Part shown: piece by piece, positions 42,620-54,714 of the stretch
Position numbering within the stretch: position 1 is the stretch's first letter
Layout: every line of letters begins with the position of its first letter
Assembly (NCBI RefSeq): GCF_029227915.1
Contig: NC_079886.1
Coordinates: forward strand, 25,274,501-25,338,500
Direction of reading: 5' to 3'
DNA: 64,000 nt
Origin: Hydractinia symbiolongicarpus
Lineage: Eukaryota; Cnidaria; Hydrozoa; Anthoathecata; Hydractiniidae
The notes under the pieces: model-generated
Told to the model about the DNA's origin: nothing
The model's input: only the letters and a program-made list of their open reading frames with translations
Database searches by the model: none
Made by a program: the position numbers and the translations under genes

Positions 42620-45600
42620 ACCAACATGTATTTAGCGATGTTTTTCCGGTATTACTAGGATGCATTGCTTTTAAAAGTTGAACGATTGACCGTGGGACCT
42701 AATTCAACTGATTTTCAACTTGAACCTTATAAATGTGATAAATGAGACAATTGGACTCCAAGAATTAACATTGCTCTCACTTTGCCAGGAATGCTGAATC
42801 TCCGCAGGTACACTAGACGCTCTGTTAGCTCTTTATTTAAATATTCAGTACGACAAGTCATTTTTTATAGTGGGACTAATCCAAGCCGTTAGAGCGCACT
42901 GAGAACAGAGAGAAATTTTTTAAAACTACATTTCATTGACTTTCCAACGCTATCAGCCCGTTTGAGTTACAACAGTTGCGTCACATAATCGAACCAACAT
43001 GCATTTAGCTACATTTTACCGGTATTACTAGTTTGCAATGCTTTTAAAAGTGAAACGATTGTCCCGTGTGACCTATTTGAACTGATTTTTTACTTTAACC
43101 TTATAAATGTGATAGATGAGACAATTGAATTCCAAGAGTTAACATTGTTCTCACTGTGGTTTGACAGCTCGAGCTCTGCAGTTACACTGGACGTTCTGTT
43201 AGCTCTTTTTTTAAATATCTGGATCAACAAGTCATTTGTTACAGTGTGACCAATTGAAGCCGTTCGCGCGCGCAGAGGAAATAGAGACAGTTTCTAAATT
43301 CACATTTCATTGGTTTTCAAACGATATCAGTCCGTTTGAGTTACAACGGTTGCGTCACACAGTCGTACCAACATGTATTTAGCGATATTTTTCCGGTATT
43401 ACTAGGTTGGATTGCTTTTAAAAGTGAAACGATTGACCGTGGATTGAACTGACTTTGGACTTTAAGCTTGTAAATGTGACAAATGAGACAATTGTACTCC
43501 AAGAATTAACATTCCTCTCACTTTGGCAGGAATGCTGAGATTCCGCAGTTACACTAGACGCTCTGTTAGCTCTTTATTTGAATAATTAGTTTGATAAGTC
43601 ATTTTTTACAGTGGGACCAATCTAAGCCGTTACAGCGCACTGAGAAAAGAGGGAATTTTTTTAAAACTGCATTTTACTGACATTCGAACGGTGTCAGTCC
43701 GTTTGAGTTACAACAGTTGCGTCACATATTCGCACCAACATGTATTTAGCGACATGTTTCCGGTATTACTGAGTTGCATTGCTTTTAAAAGTGAAACGAT
43801 TGACCCTGTGATTTAATTGAACTTATTTTGGATTTTAACCTTATAAATGTGATAAATGAGGCAATTGGACTCCAAGAATTAACATTTTTTTCACTCTGGT
43901 ATGACTGCTAGAGCTCTGCAGTTACACTACAGTTACACTCTGTTAGCTCTTTTTTTAAATATCTGGATCAATATGTCATTTTTTACAGTAGGACCAATTA
44001 AAGCCGTTAGCACGCCGAGAGGAAATAGAGACAGTTTCTAAAATTTCATTTCATTGCCTTTCGAACGATATCAGTCCCTTTGAGTTACAATGGTTGCGTC
44101 ACATATCCGTACCAACATGTATTTAGCGATGTTTTTCCGGTATTACTAGGATGCATTGCTTTTAAAAGTTGAACGATTGACCGTGGGACCTAATTCAACT
44201 GATTTTCAACTTGAACCTTATAAATGTGATAAATGAGACAATTGGACTCCAAGAATTAACATTGCTCTCACTTTGCCAGGAATGCTGAATCTCCGCAGGT
44301 ACACTAGACGCTCTGTTAGCTCTTTATTTAAATATTCAGTACGACAAGTCATTTTTTATAGTGGGACTAATCCAAGCCGTTAGAGCGCACTGAGAACAGA
44401 GAGAAATTTTTTAAAACTACATTTCATTGACTTTCCAACGCTATCAGCCCGTTTGAGTTACAACAGTTGCGTCACATAATCGAACCAACATGCATTTAGC
44501 TACATTTTACCGGTATTACTAGTTTGCAATGCTTTTAAAAGTGAAACGATTGTCCCGTGTGACCTATTTGAACTGATTTTTTACTTTAACCTTATAAATG
44601 TGATAGATGAGACAATTGAATTCCAAGAGTTAACATTGTTCTCACTGTGGTTTGACAGCTCGAGCTCTGCAGTTACACTGGACGTTCTGTTAGCTCTTTT
44701 TTTAAATATCTGGATCAACAAGTCATTTGTTACAGTGTGACCAATTGAAGCCGTTCGCGCGCGCAGAGGAAATAGAGACAGTTTCTAAATTCACATTTCA
44801 TTGGTTTTCAAACGATATCAGTCCGTTTGAGTTACAACGGTTGCGTCACACAGTCGTACCAACATGTATTTAGCGATATTTTTCCGGTATTACTAGGTTG
44901 GATTGCTTTTAAAAGTGAAACGATTGACCGTGGATTGAACTGACTTTGGACTTTAAGCTTGTAAATGTGACAAATGAGACAATTGTACTCCAAGAATTAA
45001 CATTCCTCTCACTTTGGCAGGAATGCTGAGATTCCGCAGTTACACTAGACGCTCTGTTAGCTCTTTATTTGAATAATTAGTTTGATAAGTCATTTTTTAC
45101 AGTGGGACCAATCTAAGCCGTTACAGCGCACTGAGAAAAGAGGGAATTTTTTTAAAACTGCATTTTACTGACATTCGAACGGTGTCAGTCCGTTTGAGTT
45201 ACAACAGTTGCGTCACATATTCGCACCAACATGTATTTAGCGACATGTTTCCGGTATTACTGAGTTGCATTGCTTTTAAAAGTGAAACGATTGACCCTGT
45301 GATTTAATTGAACTTATTTTGGATTTTAACCTTATAAATGTGATAAATGAGGCAATTGGACTCCAAGAATTAACATTTTTTTCACTCTGGTATGACTGCT
45401 AGAGCTCTGCAGTTACACTACAGTTACACTCTGTTAGCTCTTTTTTTAAATATCTGGATCAATATGTCATTTTTTACAGTAGGACCAATTAAAGCCGTTA
45501 GCACGCCGAGAGGAAATAGAGACAGTTTCTAAAATTTCATTTCATTGCCTTTCGAACGATATCAGTCCCTTTGAGTTACAATGGTTGCGTCACATATCCG

Positions 45601-47700
45601 TACCAACATGTATTTAGCGATGTTTTTCCGGTATTACTAGGATGCATTGCTTTTAAAAGTTGAACGATTGACCGTGGGACCTAATTCAACTGATTTTCAA
45701 CTTGAACCTTATAAATGTGATAAATGAGACAATTGGACTCCAAGAATTAACATTGCTCTCACTTTGCCAGGAATGCTGAATCTCCGCAGGTACACTAGAC
45801 GCTCTGTTAGCTCTTTATTTAAATATTCAGTACGACAAGTCATTTTTTATAGTGGGACTAATCCAAGCCGTTAGAGCGCACTGAGAACAGAGAGAAATTT
45901 TTTAAAACTACATTTCATTGACTTTCCAACGCTATCAGCCCGTTTGAGTTACAACAGTTGCGTCACATAATCGAACCAACATGCATTTAGCTACATTTTA
46001 CCGGTATTACTAGTTTGCAATGCTTTTAAAAGTGAAACGATTGTCCCGTGTGACCTATTTGAACTGATTTTTTACTTTAACCTTATAAATGTGATAGATG
46101 AGACAATTGAATTCCAAGAGTTAACATTGTTCTCACTGTGGTTTGACAGCTCGAGCTCTGCAGTTACACTGGACGTTCTGTTAGCTCTTTTTTTAAATAT
46201 CTGGATCAACAAGTCATTTGTTACAGTGTGACCAATTGAAGCCGTTCGCGCGCGCAGAGGAAATAGAGACAGTTTCTAAATTCACATTTCATTGGTTTTC
46301 AAACGATATCAGTCCGTTTGAGTTACAACGGTTGCGTCACACAGTCGTACCAACATGTATTTAGCGATATTTTTCCGGTATTACTAGGTTGGATTGCTTT
46401 TAAAAGTGAAACGATTGACCGTGGATTGAACTGACTTTGGACTTTAAGCTTGTAAATGTGACAAATGAGACAATTGTACTCCAAGAATTAACATTCCTCT
46501 CACTTTGGCAGGAATGCTGAGATTCCGCAGTTACACTAGACGCTCTGTTAGCTCTTTATTTGAATAATTAGTTTGATAAGTCATTTTTTACAGTGGGACC
46601 AATCTAAGCCGTTACAGCGCACTGAGAAAAGAGGGAATTTTTTTAAAACTGCATTTTACTGACATTCGAACGGTGTCAGTCCGTTTGAGTTACAACAGTT
46701 GCGTCACATATTCGCACCAACATGTATTTAGCGACATGTTTCCGGTATTACTGAGTTGCATTGCTTTTAAAAGTGAAACGATTGACCCTGTGATTTAATT
46801 GAACTTATTTTGGATTTTAACCTTATAAATGTGATAAATGAGGCAATTGGACTCCAAGAATTAACATTTTTTTCACTCTGGTATGACTGCTAGAGCTCTG
46901 CAGTTACACTACAGTTACACTCTGTTAGCTCTTTTTTTAAATATCTGGATCAATATGTCATTTTTTACAGTAGGACCAATTAAAGCCGTTAGCACGCCGA
47001 GAGGAAATAGAGACAGTTTCTAAAATTTCATTTCATTGCCTTTCGAACGATATCAGTCCCTTTGAGTTACAATGGTTGCGTCACATATCCGTACCAACAT
47101 GTATTTAGCGATGTTTTTCCGGTATTACTAGGATGCATTGCTTTTAAAAGTTGAACGATTGACCGTGGGACCTAATTCAACTGATTTTCAACTTGAACCT
47201 TATAAATGTGATAAATGAGACAATTGGACTCCAAGAATTAACATTGCTCTCACTTTGCCAGGAATGCTGAATCTCCGCAGGTACACTAGACGCTCTGTTA
47301 GCTCTTTATTTAAATATTCAGTACGACAAGTCATTTTTTATAGTGGGACTAATCCAAGCCGTTAGAGCGCACTGAGAACAGAGAGAAATTTTTTAAAACT
47401 ACATTTCATTGACTTTCCAACGCTATCAGCCCGTTTGAGTTACAACAGTTGCGTCACATAATCGAACCAACATGCATTTAGCTACATTTTACCGGTATTA
47501 CTAGTTTGCAATGCTTTTAAAAGTGAAACGATTGTCCCGTGTGACCTATTTGAACTGATTTTTTACTTTAACCTTATAAATGTGATAGATGAGACAATTG
47601 AATTCCAAGAGTTAACATTGTTCTCACTGTGGTTTGACAGCTCGAGCTCTGCAGTTACACTGGACGTTCTGTTAGCTCTTTTTTTAAATATCTGGATCAA
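42620..47700 (+). repeat. Tetrameric higher-order repeat, 1,491 bp, 3.4 copies, no differences seen
   Basis: The private marker gtcccgtgtgacc occurs at 43,061, 44,552, 46,043 and 47,534, each exactly 1,491 bp apart. Copies are 42,620-44,110, 44,111-45,601, 45,602-47,092 and the partial 47,093-47,700. In the segments I compared I saw no difference between copies, unlike the other blocks in the window. At 47,701 (aacaagtc becomes aataagtc) the sequence returns to ordinary diverged monomers. Each unit holds four distinct monomers: the aattcaactg type, the tgtcccgtg type, the accgtggattgaactg type (6-bp deletion) and the gctagagctctgc type with the microduplication. This is either the youngest amplification in the window or an assembly duplication. 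Confidence 0.93.
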
Positions 47701-48049
47701 TAAGTCATTTGTTACAGTGTGACCAATTGAAGCCGTGCGCGCACGCAGAGGAAATAGAGACAGTTTCTAAATTCACATTTCATTGGTTTTCGAACGATAT
47801 CAGTCCGTTTGAGTTACAACGGTTGCGTCACATATTCGTACCAACATGTATTTAGCGATATTTTTCCGGTATTACTAGGTTGGATTGCTTTTAAAAGTGA
47901 AACGATTGACCGTGGATTGAACTGACTTTGGACTTTAAGCTTGTAAATGTGATAAATGAGACAATTGTACTCCAAGAATCAACATTTCTCTCACTTTTGC
48001 AGGAATGCTGAGATTCCGCAGTTACACTAGACGCTCTGTTAGCTCTTTA

Positions 48050-48880
48050 TCTTATATATTAATTCCCTTGCGTGAGTAAAACTGTGAGTCCACGACACGG
48101 AAATCACGGGTCACTTTCTTATGACGTGGCTGTACGCTAAAATTTAACTAAAAAAATTAGGGATGTACTTCATAGAAATCGCACATAAGGTGTAAATATA
48201 TAACCCGCTGCTAATAACGATATAACTATATACCCTTATGCTAAAAAAATCTATGTTAGCATATATATATAGGTATCGCTACATATGAAACGGTATTAGA
48301 TATTCACAAAGCATACGGACTGTTAAATGAAGTTCCTAGCATAAAACGGAAATTGTGTTTACGAAAAAGATGGCTGTTTTTTTTGAGTATTCTCTACTCT
48401 TTCATTCAAAATAAATCTTTAAAAAAACATTTGAAGAAGAGCATGGTTTTATAAATTAATCATAGCAAGGTTCTGTAAGGTTTTTTCATGTTTTATTTTC
48501 AGTTTTGATTATATTATTGTTGCCAGACATGTTTTATAGCTAGCATCATAAAAAGCCAACCACCACCAACAACTAGCTAGCTAGCTAGGAATATATATAT
48601 ATGTAGCCATGTTCTTTATACCTAGCTAAGTCTCCAGTTTATATTAAAGTGACTAGCTATTAGCTGCTGTAGCTAGCTAATGCTAGCTTTAAACTATAGA
48701 TTCCCAGTATATATATTCCCACAAAACACATCAAACGTTATTAACCCTGAAAATTTTAAACATTTTCCTGGTTTTTTTTGGTTTGCGAAGTTCTTTTCCT
48801 CCAAATATTCTGAAAATAAAGTTCAGAAATTACTTATTTTTAAAATGAAAATTTAATTTGTTTCAAATTGTGGTTTTGAC
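48050..48880 (+). other. 5' part of Helitron-like insert, non-coding
   Basis: No gene is recognised. It holds the 5' terminus, a short inverted pair (ccacg near 48,093 and cgtgg near 48,125), T-rich tracts, a tagc microsatellite near 48,573-48,589 (ctagctagctagctagg) and several TA dinucleotide runs. Further AGCTAG motifs at 48,630-48,690 give the stretch potential for small hairpins. No open frame of note occurs. Confidence 0.5.
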
Positions 48881-50400
48881 ATTTTCATGTAAGAATTTGT
48901 GGGCAAAAACCTTAATCAGCATGCTAAAAGAACTGACTTTTCTTAATTTAGAATTACTAAACACAACCATTTTCTTACATTTAGTGTAAACTTTTGTGCG
49001 TATGGCTTATATTTAATACACCAAAAGAGCTACTTTGTTGATTTCAATTTTATACTCTTTGTAAGCTATTTTTTTCTTCTTTTTGACATTTTGAATTAAC
49101 TTATTGTTGTAGAAGGCATATAATATACATGCATATAAAAAAATGGAATTTTGCAAATTTCTGTTTTACCACTCAATTTTTACATTTTATAAGTTATTTG
49201 GAACAGAATGGTATGAAATAGACCAAAATACCTGATCTTAGTTGTTTTTAATTTACAGGCTGTGTCTGTGAAACTTTAAGGGGAACATTTGGTGGAAGAC
49301 AATGGCATGACATATACTGATAGAACTGATTTTTGTTGTGTTAGATGTTATATCTGAACCTTTTTGACATTTTATGTTAATTTTGCGAGGAAGGACCATA
49401 TATATATACACAGAAGAAGAATTCAATTTTACATCTTGCAAGCTTTGTTTTTCTATATTTTGTATAAATTCTTACTGGGGAGGACTCCGTGCAATATATC
49501 GAAATGACTGATCCTTCTCGATTTAAATTTGATTTGTTCTAAATCGTATATAGTTTTGGAAATTTGTGAAAGATTTAATGGGTAAGGGCTAGATGCAATA
49601 TGTCAAAAAAACTTTTTTTGTTGAATCAGAAGCACTCCCTACAACCATTCTTTTTTTTACAGTTTGTGAAGCTTTTGTGAGGAAAGAGTGTATGCAATAT
49701 TATCGAAATAACTGATTTTTGTTGCAAACTGTTTTTCTTTGGCATTTTGGATTAAAATATTGTTTTAGAGGGCATATGCAGTAGATATATGTACCGAAAT
49801 AATTAAATTTTGCAAACTTTGATTTTGTCGTTACCTCTCATTTTTTACATTTTGATTAAACTTTTGTGGGAGACCGTCGGTATGCGAAGGACCAAAATAA
49901 GAGATTTTAGTATTATTTAGAATTTGTATTTTGTGTTGCAAAATTGGTGCAAAAATTGACATAAAATGAACTTATATACAGATTGATTGCTGTTGTTTAA
50001 CATGACTCATTATGACTTATATATATATATATTTTATGAAAACATTTGTGACAGAATACTATGTGAGATTTGAAATTTTGTTTACTTTATTGATGGTAAA
50101 GCAGCATGCAAATTGCTAAAAAGACTTTATTGATTTTTCGATTTAAACACCGTTATTTTGTTGGCATTTTGTCTAAAGTTTGGCGAGGAAGGACCTATGT
50201 AATATTTCAAATAATGTTTTATTGCATTATAACTTATCCTTGCAATCCCTTTTTAACACCTTATATAAAAATTTCTACTTAGGCAAAATTTATTGTTTAT
50301 TTTTCACATTTTGTGTCAACCTTTGGCAGGGTTTGCAATAAACTAACTGATTTTAACATATACAATAAGAGAGATTTGTGTTTGACATTGATCAGCTTTT
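48880..50400 (+). repeat. Degenerate internal repeats of the Helitron-like insert
   Basis: A diverged module of roughly 100-190 bp recurs. Its core looks like gacattttg..ttaa.cttttg.gaggaagga followed by tatgcaatat.tcgaaataactgatttt. Recognisable copies lie near 49,360-49,420, 49,470-49,520, 49,590-49,620, 49,665-49,730, 49,770-49,810, 49,840-49,910 and 50,165-50,220. Copies are too diverged to give a fixed period by eye. This resembles the internal minisatellite-like tracts seen in some non-autonomous elements; it has no recognised coding content. Confidence 0.5.
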
Positions 50401-50668
50401 TTGTATATATGTGGCGTTTTGAGTGATTTAAATGATGTATGTTGAAATGCTTTTAAAAACTTTTTTCCGAATAACTTTCGCATTTGTCAGATGGTCAGAG
50501 CAGTAATTTTAGTAGATTTAGATTTTAAATGTCACATATATACTGCAGTTGTTGGACACCTTTAATGTTTTTGGTCATTTATATAATAATGCAGATGTAA
50601 GATGCGCACTGCTGTATTGTTTGTTTTTTGATGGACATATATCTGCTACATAAATTAAATGGAATACA

Positions 50669-50682
50669 GTGGATTCTTCCAC
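50669..50682 (+). other. Helitron 3'-terminal hairpin
   Basis: GTGGA (50,669-50,673) pairs with TCCAC (50,678-50,682) around the loop TTCT. It is followed by gggaaacag and the terminal CTAG. A short hairpin about 10-13 nt before CTRR is the termination signal expected for Helitrons. Five base pairs is at the short end, so the support comes from position as much as from the stem. Confidence 0.65.
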
Positions 50683-52451
50683 GGGAAACAGCTAGTTTAA
50701 ATAATTAGTTTGATAAGTCATTTTTTACAGTGGGACCAATCCAAGCCGTTACAGCTCACTGAGAAAAGAGGGAATTTTGTTATAACTACATTCTACTGAC
50801 TTTCGAACGGTGTCAGTCCGGAGTTACAACAGTTGCGTCACAAATTTGCACCAACATGTATTTAGCGACATGTTTCCGGTATTACTGAGTTGCATTGCTT
50901 TTAAAAGTGAAACGATTGACCCTGTCATTTAATTGAACTTATTTTGGATTTTAATCTTATAAATGTGATAAATGAGACAATTGGGCTCCAAGAATGAACA
51001 TTTTTATCACTCTGGTATGACTGCTGGAGCTCTGCAGTTACACTACAGTTACACTCTGTTAGCTCTTTGTTTAAATATCTGGATCAATAAGTCATTTTTT
51101 ACAGTGGGACCAATTAAAGCCGTTAGCAAGCCCAGAGGAAATAGAGACAGTTTCTAAAATTTCATTTCATTGCCTTTCGAACGATATCAGTCCCTTTGAG
51201 TTACAATGGTTGCCTCACATATCCGTTCCAACATGTATTTAGCGATATTTTTCCGGTATTACTAGGTTGGATTGCTTTTAAAAGTGAAACGATTGACCGT
51301 GGATTGAACTGACTTTGGACTTTAAGCTTGTAAATGTGACAAATGAGACAATTGTACTCCAAGAATTAACATTCCTCTCACTTTGGCAGGAATGCTGAGA
51401 TTCCGCAGTTACACTAGACGCTCTGTTAGCTCTTTATTTGAATAATTAGTTTGATAAGTCATTTTTTACAGTGGGACCAATCTAAGCCGTTACAGCGCAC
51501 TGAGAAAAGAGGGAATTTTTTTAAAACTGCATTTTACTGACATTCGAACGGTGTCAGTCCGTTTGAGTTACAACAGTTGCGTCACATATTCGCACCAACA
51601 TGTATTTAGCGACATGTTTCCGGTATTACTGAGTTGCATTGCTTTTAAAAGTGAAACGATTGACCCTGTGATTTAATTGAACTTATTTTGGATTTTAACC
51701 TTATAAATGTGATAAATGAGGCAATTGGACTCCAAGAATTAACATTTTTTTCACTCTGGTATGACTGCTAGAGGTCTGCAGTTACACTACAGCTACACTC
51801 TGTTAGCTCTTTGTTTAAACATCTGGATCAATAAGTCAATTTTTTACAGTGGGACCAATTGAAGCCGTTAGCACGCCCAGAGGAAATAGAGACAGTTTCT
51901 AAAACTACATTTCATTGGCTATTGAACGATATCAGTCACTTTGAATTGCAACGTTTGCGTCACATATTCGTAGCAACACGTATTTAGCGATGTTTTTCCG
52001 GCATTACTAGGATGCATTGCTTTTAAAAGTTGAACGATTGACCGTGGGACCTAAATCAACTGATTTTGAACTTGAACCTTATAAATGTGATAAATGAGAC
52101 AATTGGACTCCAAGAATTAACATTGCTCTCACTTTGCCAGGAATGCTGAATTTCCGCAGTTACACTAGACGCTCTGTTAGCTCTTTATTTAAATATTCAG
52201 TACGATAAGTCATTTTTTATAGTGAGACTAATCCAAGCCGTTATAGCGCACTGAGAACAGAGAGAAATTTTTTATAACTACATTTCATTGACTTTCCAAC
52301 GCTATCAGTCCGTTTGAGTTACAACAGTTGCGTCAGATAATCGAACCAACATGCATTTAGTTACATTTTACCGGTATTACTAGTTTGCAATGCTTTTAAA
52401 AGTGAAACGATTGACCGTGTGACCTATTTGAACTGATTTTTGACTTTAACC

Positions 52452-52793
52452 ATATAAATGTGATAGATGAGACAATTGAACTCCAAGAGTTAACATTGTT
52501 CTCACTCTGGTTTGACAGCTGGAGCTCTGCAGTTACACTGGACGCTCTGTTAGCTCTTTGTTTAAATATCTGGATCAATAAGTCATGCGCGCGCAGAGGA
52601 AATAGAGACAGTTTCTAAATTCACATTTCATTGGCTTTCGAACGATGTCAGTCCGTTTGAGTTACAACAGTTGCGTCACATATTCGCACCAACATGTATT
52701 TAGCGACATGTTTCCGGTATTACTGAGTTGCATTGCTTTTCAAAGTGAAACGATTGACCTGTGATTTAATTGAACTTATTTTGGATTTTAACC
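52452..52793 (+). repeat. Shortened satellite monomer (342 bp)
   Basis: aataagtcat is joined directly to gcgcgcgcagaggaaat near 52,587, losing about 30 bp of the region that normally reads tttgttacagtgtgaccaat. Seen once. Confidence 0.75.
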
Positions 52794-53107
52794 TTATAAA
52801 TGTGATAAATGAGGCAATTGGACTCCAAGAGTTAACATTTTTCTCACTCTGGTATGACTGCTGGAGCTCTGCAGTTACACTACAGTTACACTCTGTTAGC
52901 TCTTTGTTTAAATATCTGGATCAATATGTCATCTTTTACAGTGGGACCAATTAAAGCCGTTAGCACGCCCAGAGTTACAACGGTTGCGTCACATATTCGT
53001 TCCAACATGTATTTAGCGATATTTTTCCGGTATTACTAGGTTGGATTGCTTTTAAATGTGAAACGATTGACCGTGGGACATAATTGAACTGACTTTGGAC
53101 TTTAAGC
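52794..53107 (+). repeat. Shortened satellite monomer (314 bp)
   Basis: acgcccagag runs straight into ttacaacggttgc near 52,974, removing about 65 bp between two short gag-containing sites (cagagg and ttgagttac). This looks like deletion between microhomologies. It directly follows another shortened monomer. Confidence 0.75.
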
Positions 53108-53869
53108 TTGTAAATGTGATAAATGAGACAATTGTACTCCAAGAATTAACATTCCTCTCACTTTGGCAGGAATGCTGAGATTCCGCAGTTACACTAGACG
53201 CTCTGTTAGCTCTTTTTTTAAATAATTAGTTTGATAAGTCATTTTTTACAGTGGGCCCAATCCAAGCCGTTACAGCGCACTGAGAAAAGAGGGAATTTTT
53301 TTATAACTGCATTTTACTGACTTTCGAACGGTGTCAGTCCGTTTGAGTTACAACTGTTGCGTCACATATTCGCACCAACATGTATTTAGCGACATGTTTC
53401 CGGTATTACTGAGTTGCATTGCTTTTAAAAGTGAAACGATTGACCCTGGGATTTAATTGAACTTATTATGGATTTTAACCTTATAAATGTGATATATGAG
53501 ACAATTGGACTCCAAGAATTAACATTTTTCTCACTCTGGTATGACTGCTGGAGCTCTGCAGTTACACTACAGTTACACTCTGTTAGCTCTTTGTTTAAGT
53601 ATCTGGATCAAAAAGTCATTTTTTACAGTGGGACTAATTAAAGCCGTTAGCACGCCCAGAGGAAAAAGACACAGTTTCTAAAATTACATTTCATTGGCTT
53701 TCGAACGATATCAGTCCCTTTGAGTTACAATGGTTGCGTCACATATCCGTACCAACATGTATTTAGCGATATTTTTCCGATATCAATTGGTTGCACTGGT
53801 TTTAGAAGTGAAGCGATTGACCGTGGCTCCTTATTGAACTTACTTTGGACTTGAAGCTTATTAATGTGA

Positions 53870-54500
53870 TAAATAAGACAAATTGACTCCAAGAATGAAC
53901 ATTCTTTTCTCTTTGGTATGCCTGCAGGAACTCCACAGTTACACTAGACGCTCTGTTAGCTCGTTATTTAAATATTCAGTACGATATGTCATTTTGCATA
54001 GTGGGACTAATCCAAGCCGTTAGAGCGCACTAAGAACAGAGAGAAATTTTTTAAAACTACATTTCATTGACTTTCAAACGGTATCAGTCCGTTTGAGTTA
54101 CAACGGTTGAGTCACATATTCGTACCAACATGTTTTTAGCGATATTTTTCCGGTATTACTAGGTTGCATTTCTTTTAAAAGTTAAACGATTGAACGTGTG
54201 ACCTAATTAAACTGATTTTGAACTTGAACCTTATAAATGTGATAAATAAGACAATTGGACTTCAAGAATTAACATTCCTCTCACTTTGGCAGGAATGCTG
54301 AAAATCCGTAGTTACACTAGACGCTCTATTTGCTCTTTATTTAAATATTTAATTCGATAAGTCCTTATTTACAGTGGGACCAATCCAAGTCGTTAGATCG
54401 CACTGAGAACAGAGAGAAATTTTTTAAAACTACACTTCATTGACTTTCAAACGCTATTAGTCCGTTTGAGTTACAACAGTTGCGTCACATATTCGAACCA
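53870..54500 (+). repeat. Paralogous stretch containing the empty site of the PLE insert
   Basis: This stretch matches 57,630-58,006 on its left part and 58,735-58,980 on its right part. Shared rare features include ggtatgcctgcaggaactcc, cattttgcatagtggg, taattaaactgattttg and cgttagatcgcactgag. It has the target sequence only once (54,234-54,246). It therefore gives the pre-insertion state and limits the age of the insert. Confidence 0.85.
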
Positions 54501-54682
54501 ACATGTATTTAGCGATATTTTTCCGGTATTACTAGGTTGGATTGCTTTTAAAAGTGAAACGATTGACCGTGGGACATAATTGAACTGACTTTGGACTTTA
54601 AGCTTGCAAATGTGATAAATGAGACAATTGGACTCCAAGAATTAACATTTTTCTCACTCTGGTATGACTGCTGGAGCTCTGC

Positions 54683-54714
54683 AGTTACACTACAGTTACA
54701 CTACAGTTACACTC
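54683..54714 (+). repeat. Triplicated cagttacacta microrepeat
   Basis: Most monomers of one class read gcagttacactggacgctctg. A derived class carries two copies of cagttacacta (for example near 34,277, 51,035 and 55,820). Here there are three in a row followed by cagttacactctg. This is replication slippage on an 11-bp unit, and a useful lineage marker. Confidence 0.85.

Larger units (their letters stand above)
1..48049 (+). repeat. Tandem satellite array, ~373-bp monomer (left segment)
   Basis: Uninterrupted head-to-tail array. Taking the landmark ttataaatgtgata as monomer start, successive landmarks lie about 366-378 bp apart, except at shortened monomers. Recognisable blocks within each monomer, in order, are: gacaattggactccaagaat (about 20-40), a variable segment (40-90), acgctctgttagctcttta (91-110), agtgggaccaatccaagc (142-159), cagtccgtttgagttacaac (229-248), accaacatgtatttagcga (268-286), ttgcttttaaaagtgaaacg (313-332) and tgaccgtgggacctaattg (334-352). 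All copies run in the + orientation. Base composition is AT-rich. Open frames of about 60 codons recur on both strands because the monomer has few stops in some frames; they are broken differently in neighbouring copies, so I see no coding function. The role of such arrays (centromeric, pericentromeric or other heterochromatin) cannot be read from the sequence. Confidence 0.97.
48050..50695 (+). mobile_element. Non-autonomous Helitron-like insertion
   Basis: A 2,646-bp non-satellite segment. Its left end reads TCTTATATATTAATTCCC and its right end ...GGGAAACAGCTAG, followed at once by tttaaataattag. Compared with the uninterrupted paralogue at about 42,461-42,475 (ctttatttaaataat), the insert lies exactly between A and T with no target-site duplication and no lost base. 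A 5' TC, a 3' CTRR (here CTAG), a small hairpin just before it and A|T insertion without duplication are the known hallmarks of Helitrons, rolling-circle DNA transposons. No Rep/helicase frame is present; the longest open frame is about 62 codons, so the copy would depend on an element elsewhere. The body is very AT-rich with degenerate internal repeats. No terminal inverted repeats suggest a cut-and-paste element. Orientation is assigned from the TC and CTAG ends. Confidence 0.77.

Noticed and set aside
1-48049. CRISPR-like array
   Set aside because: The whole unit is repeated head to tail without unique spacers, and unit length and context are those of a eukaryotic satellite.
49253-49441. 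A 62-codon minus-strand frame in the Helitron-like insert
   Set aside because: It is low-complexity, AT-rich and includes a TA run. It does not resemble Rep, helicase or any other known protein.
48050-50695. Cut-and-paste DNA transposon or LTR element as an explanation of the 2.6-kb insert
   Set aside because: There are no terminal inverted repeats, no LTRs and no target-site duplication against the empty site. TC/CTAG ends and A|T insertion fit a Helitron better.
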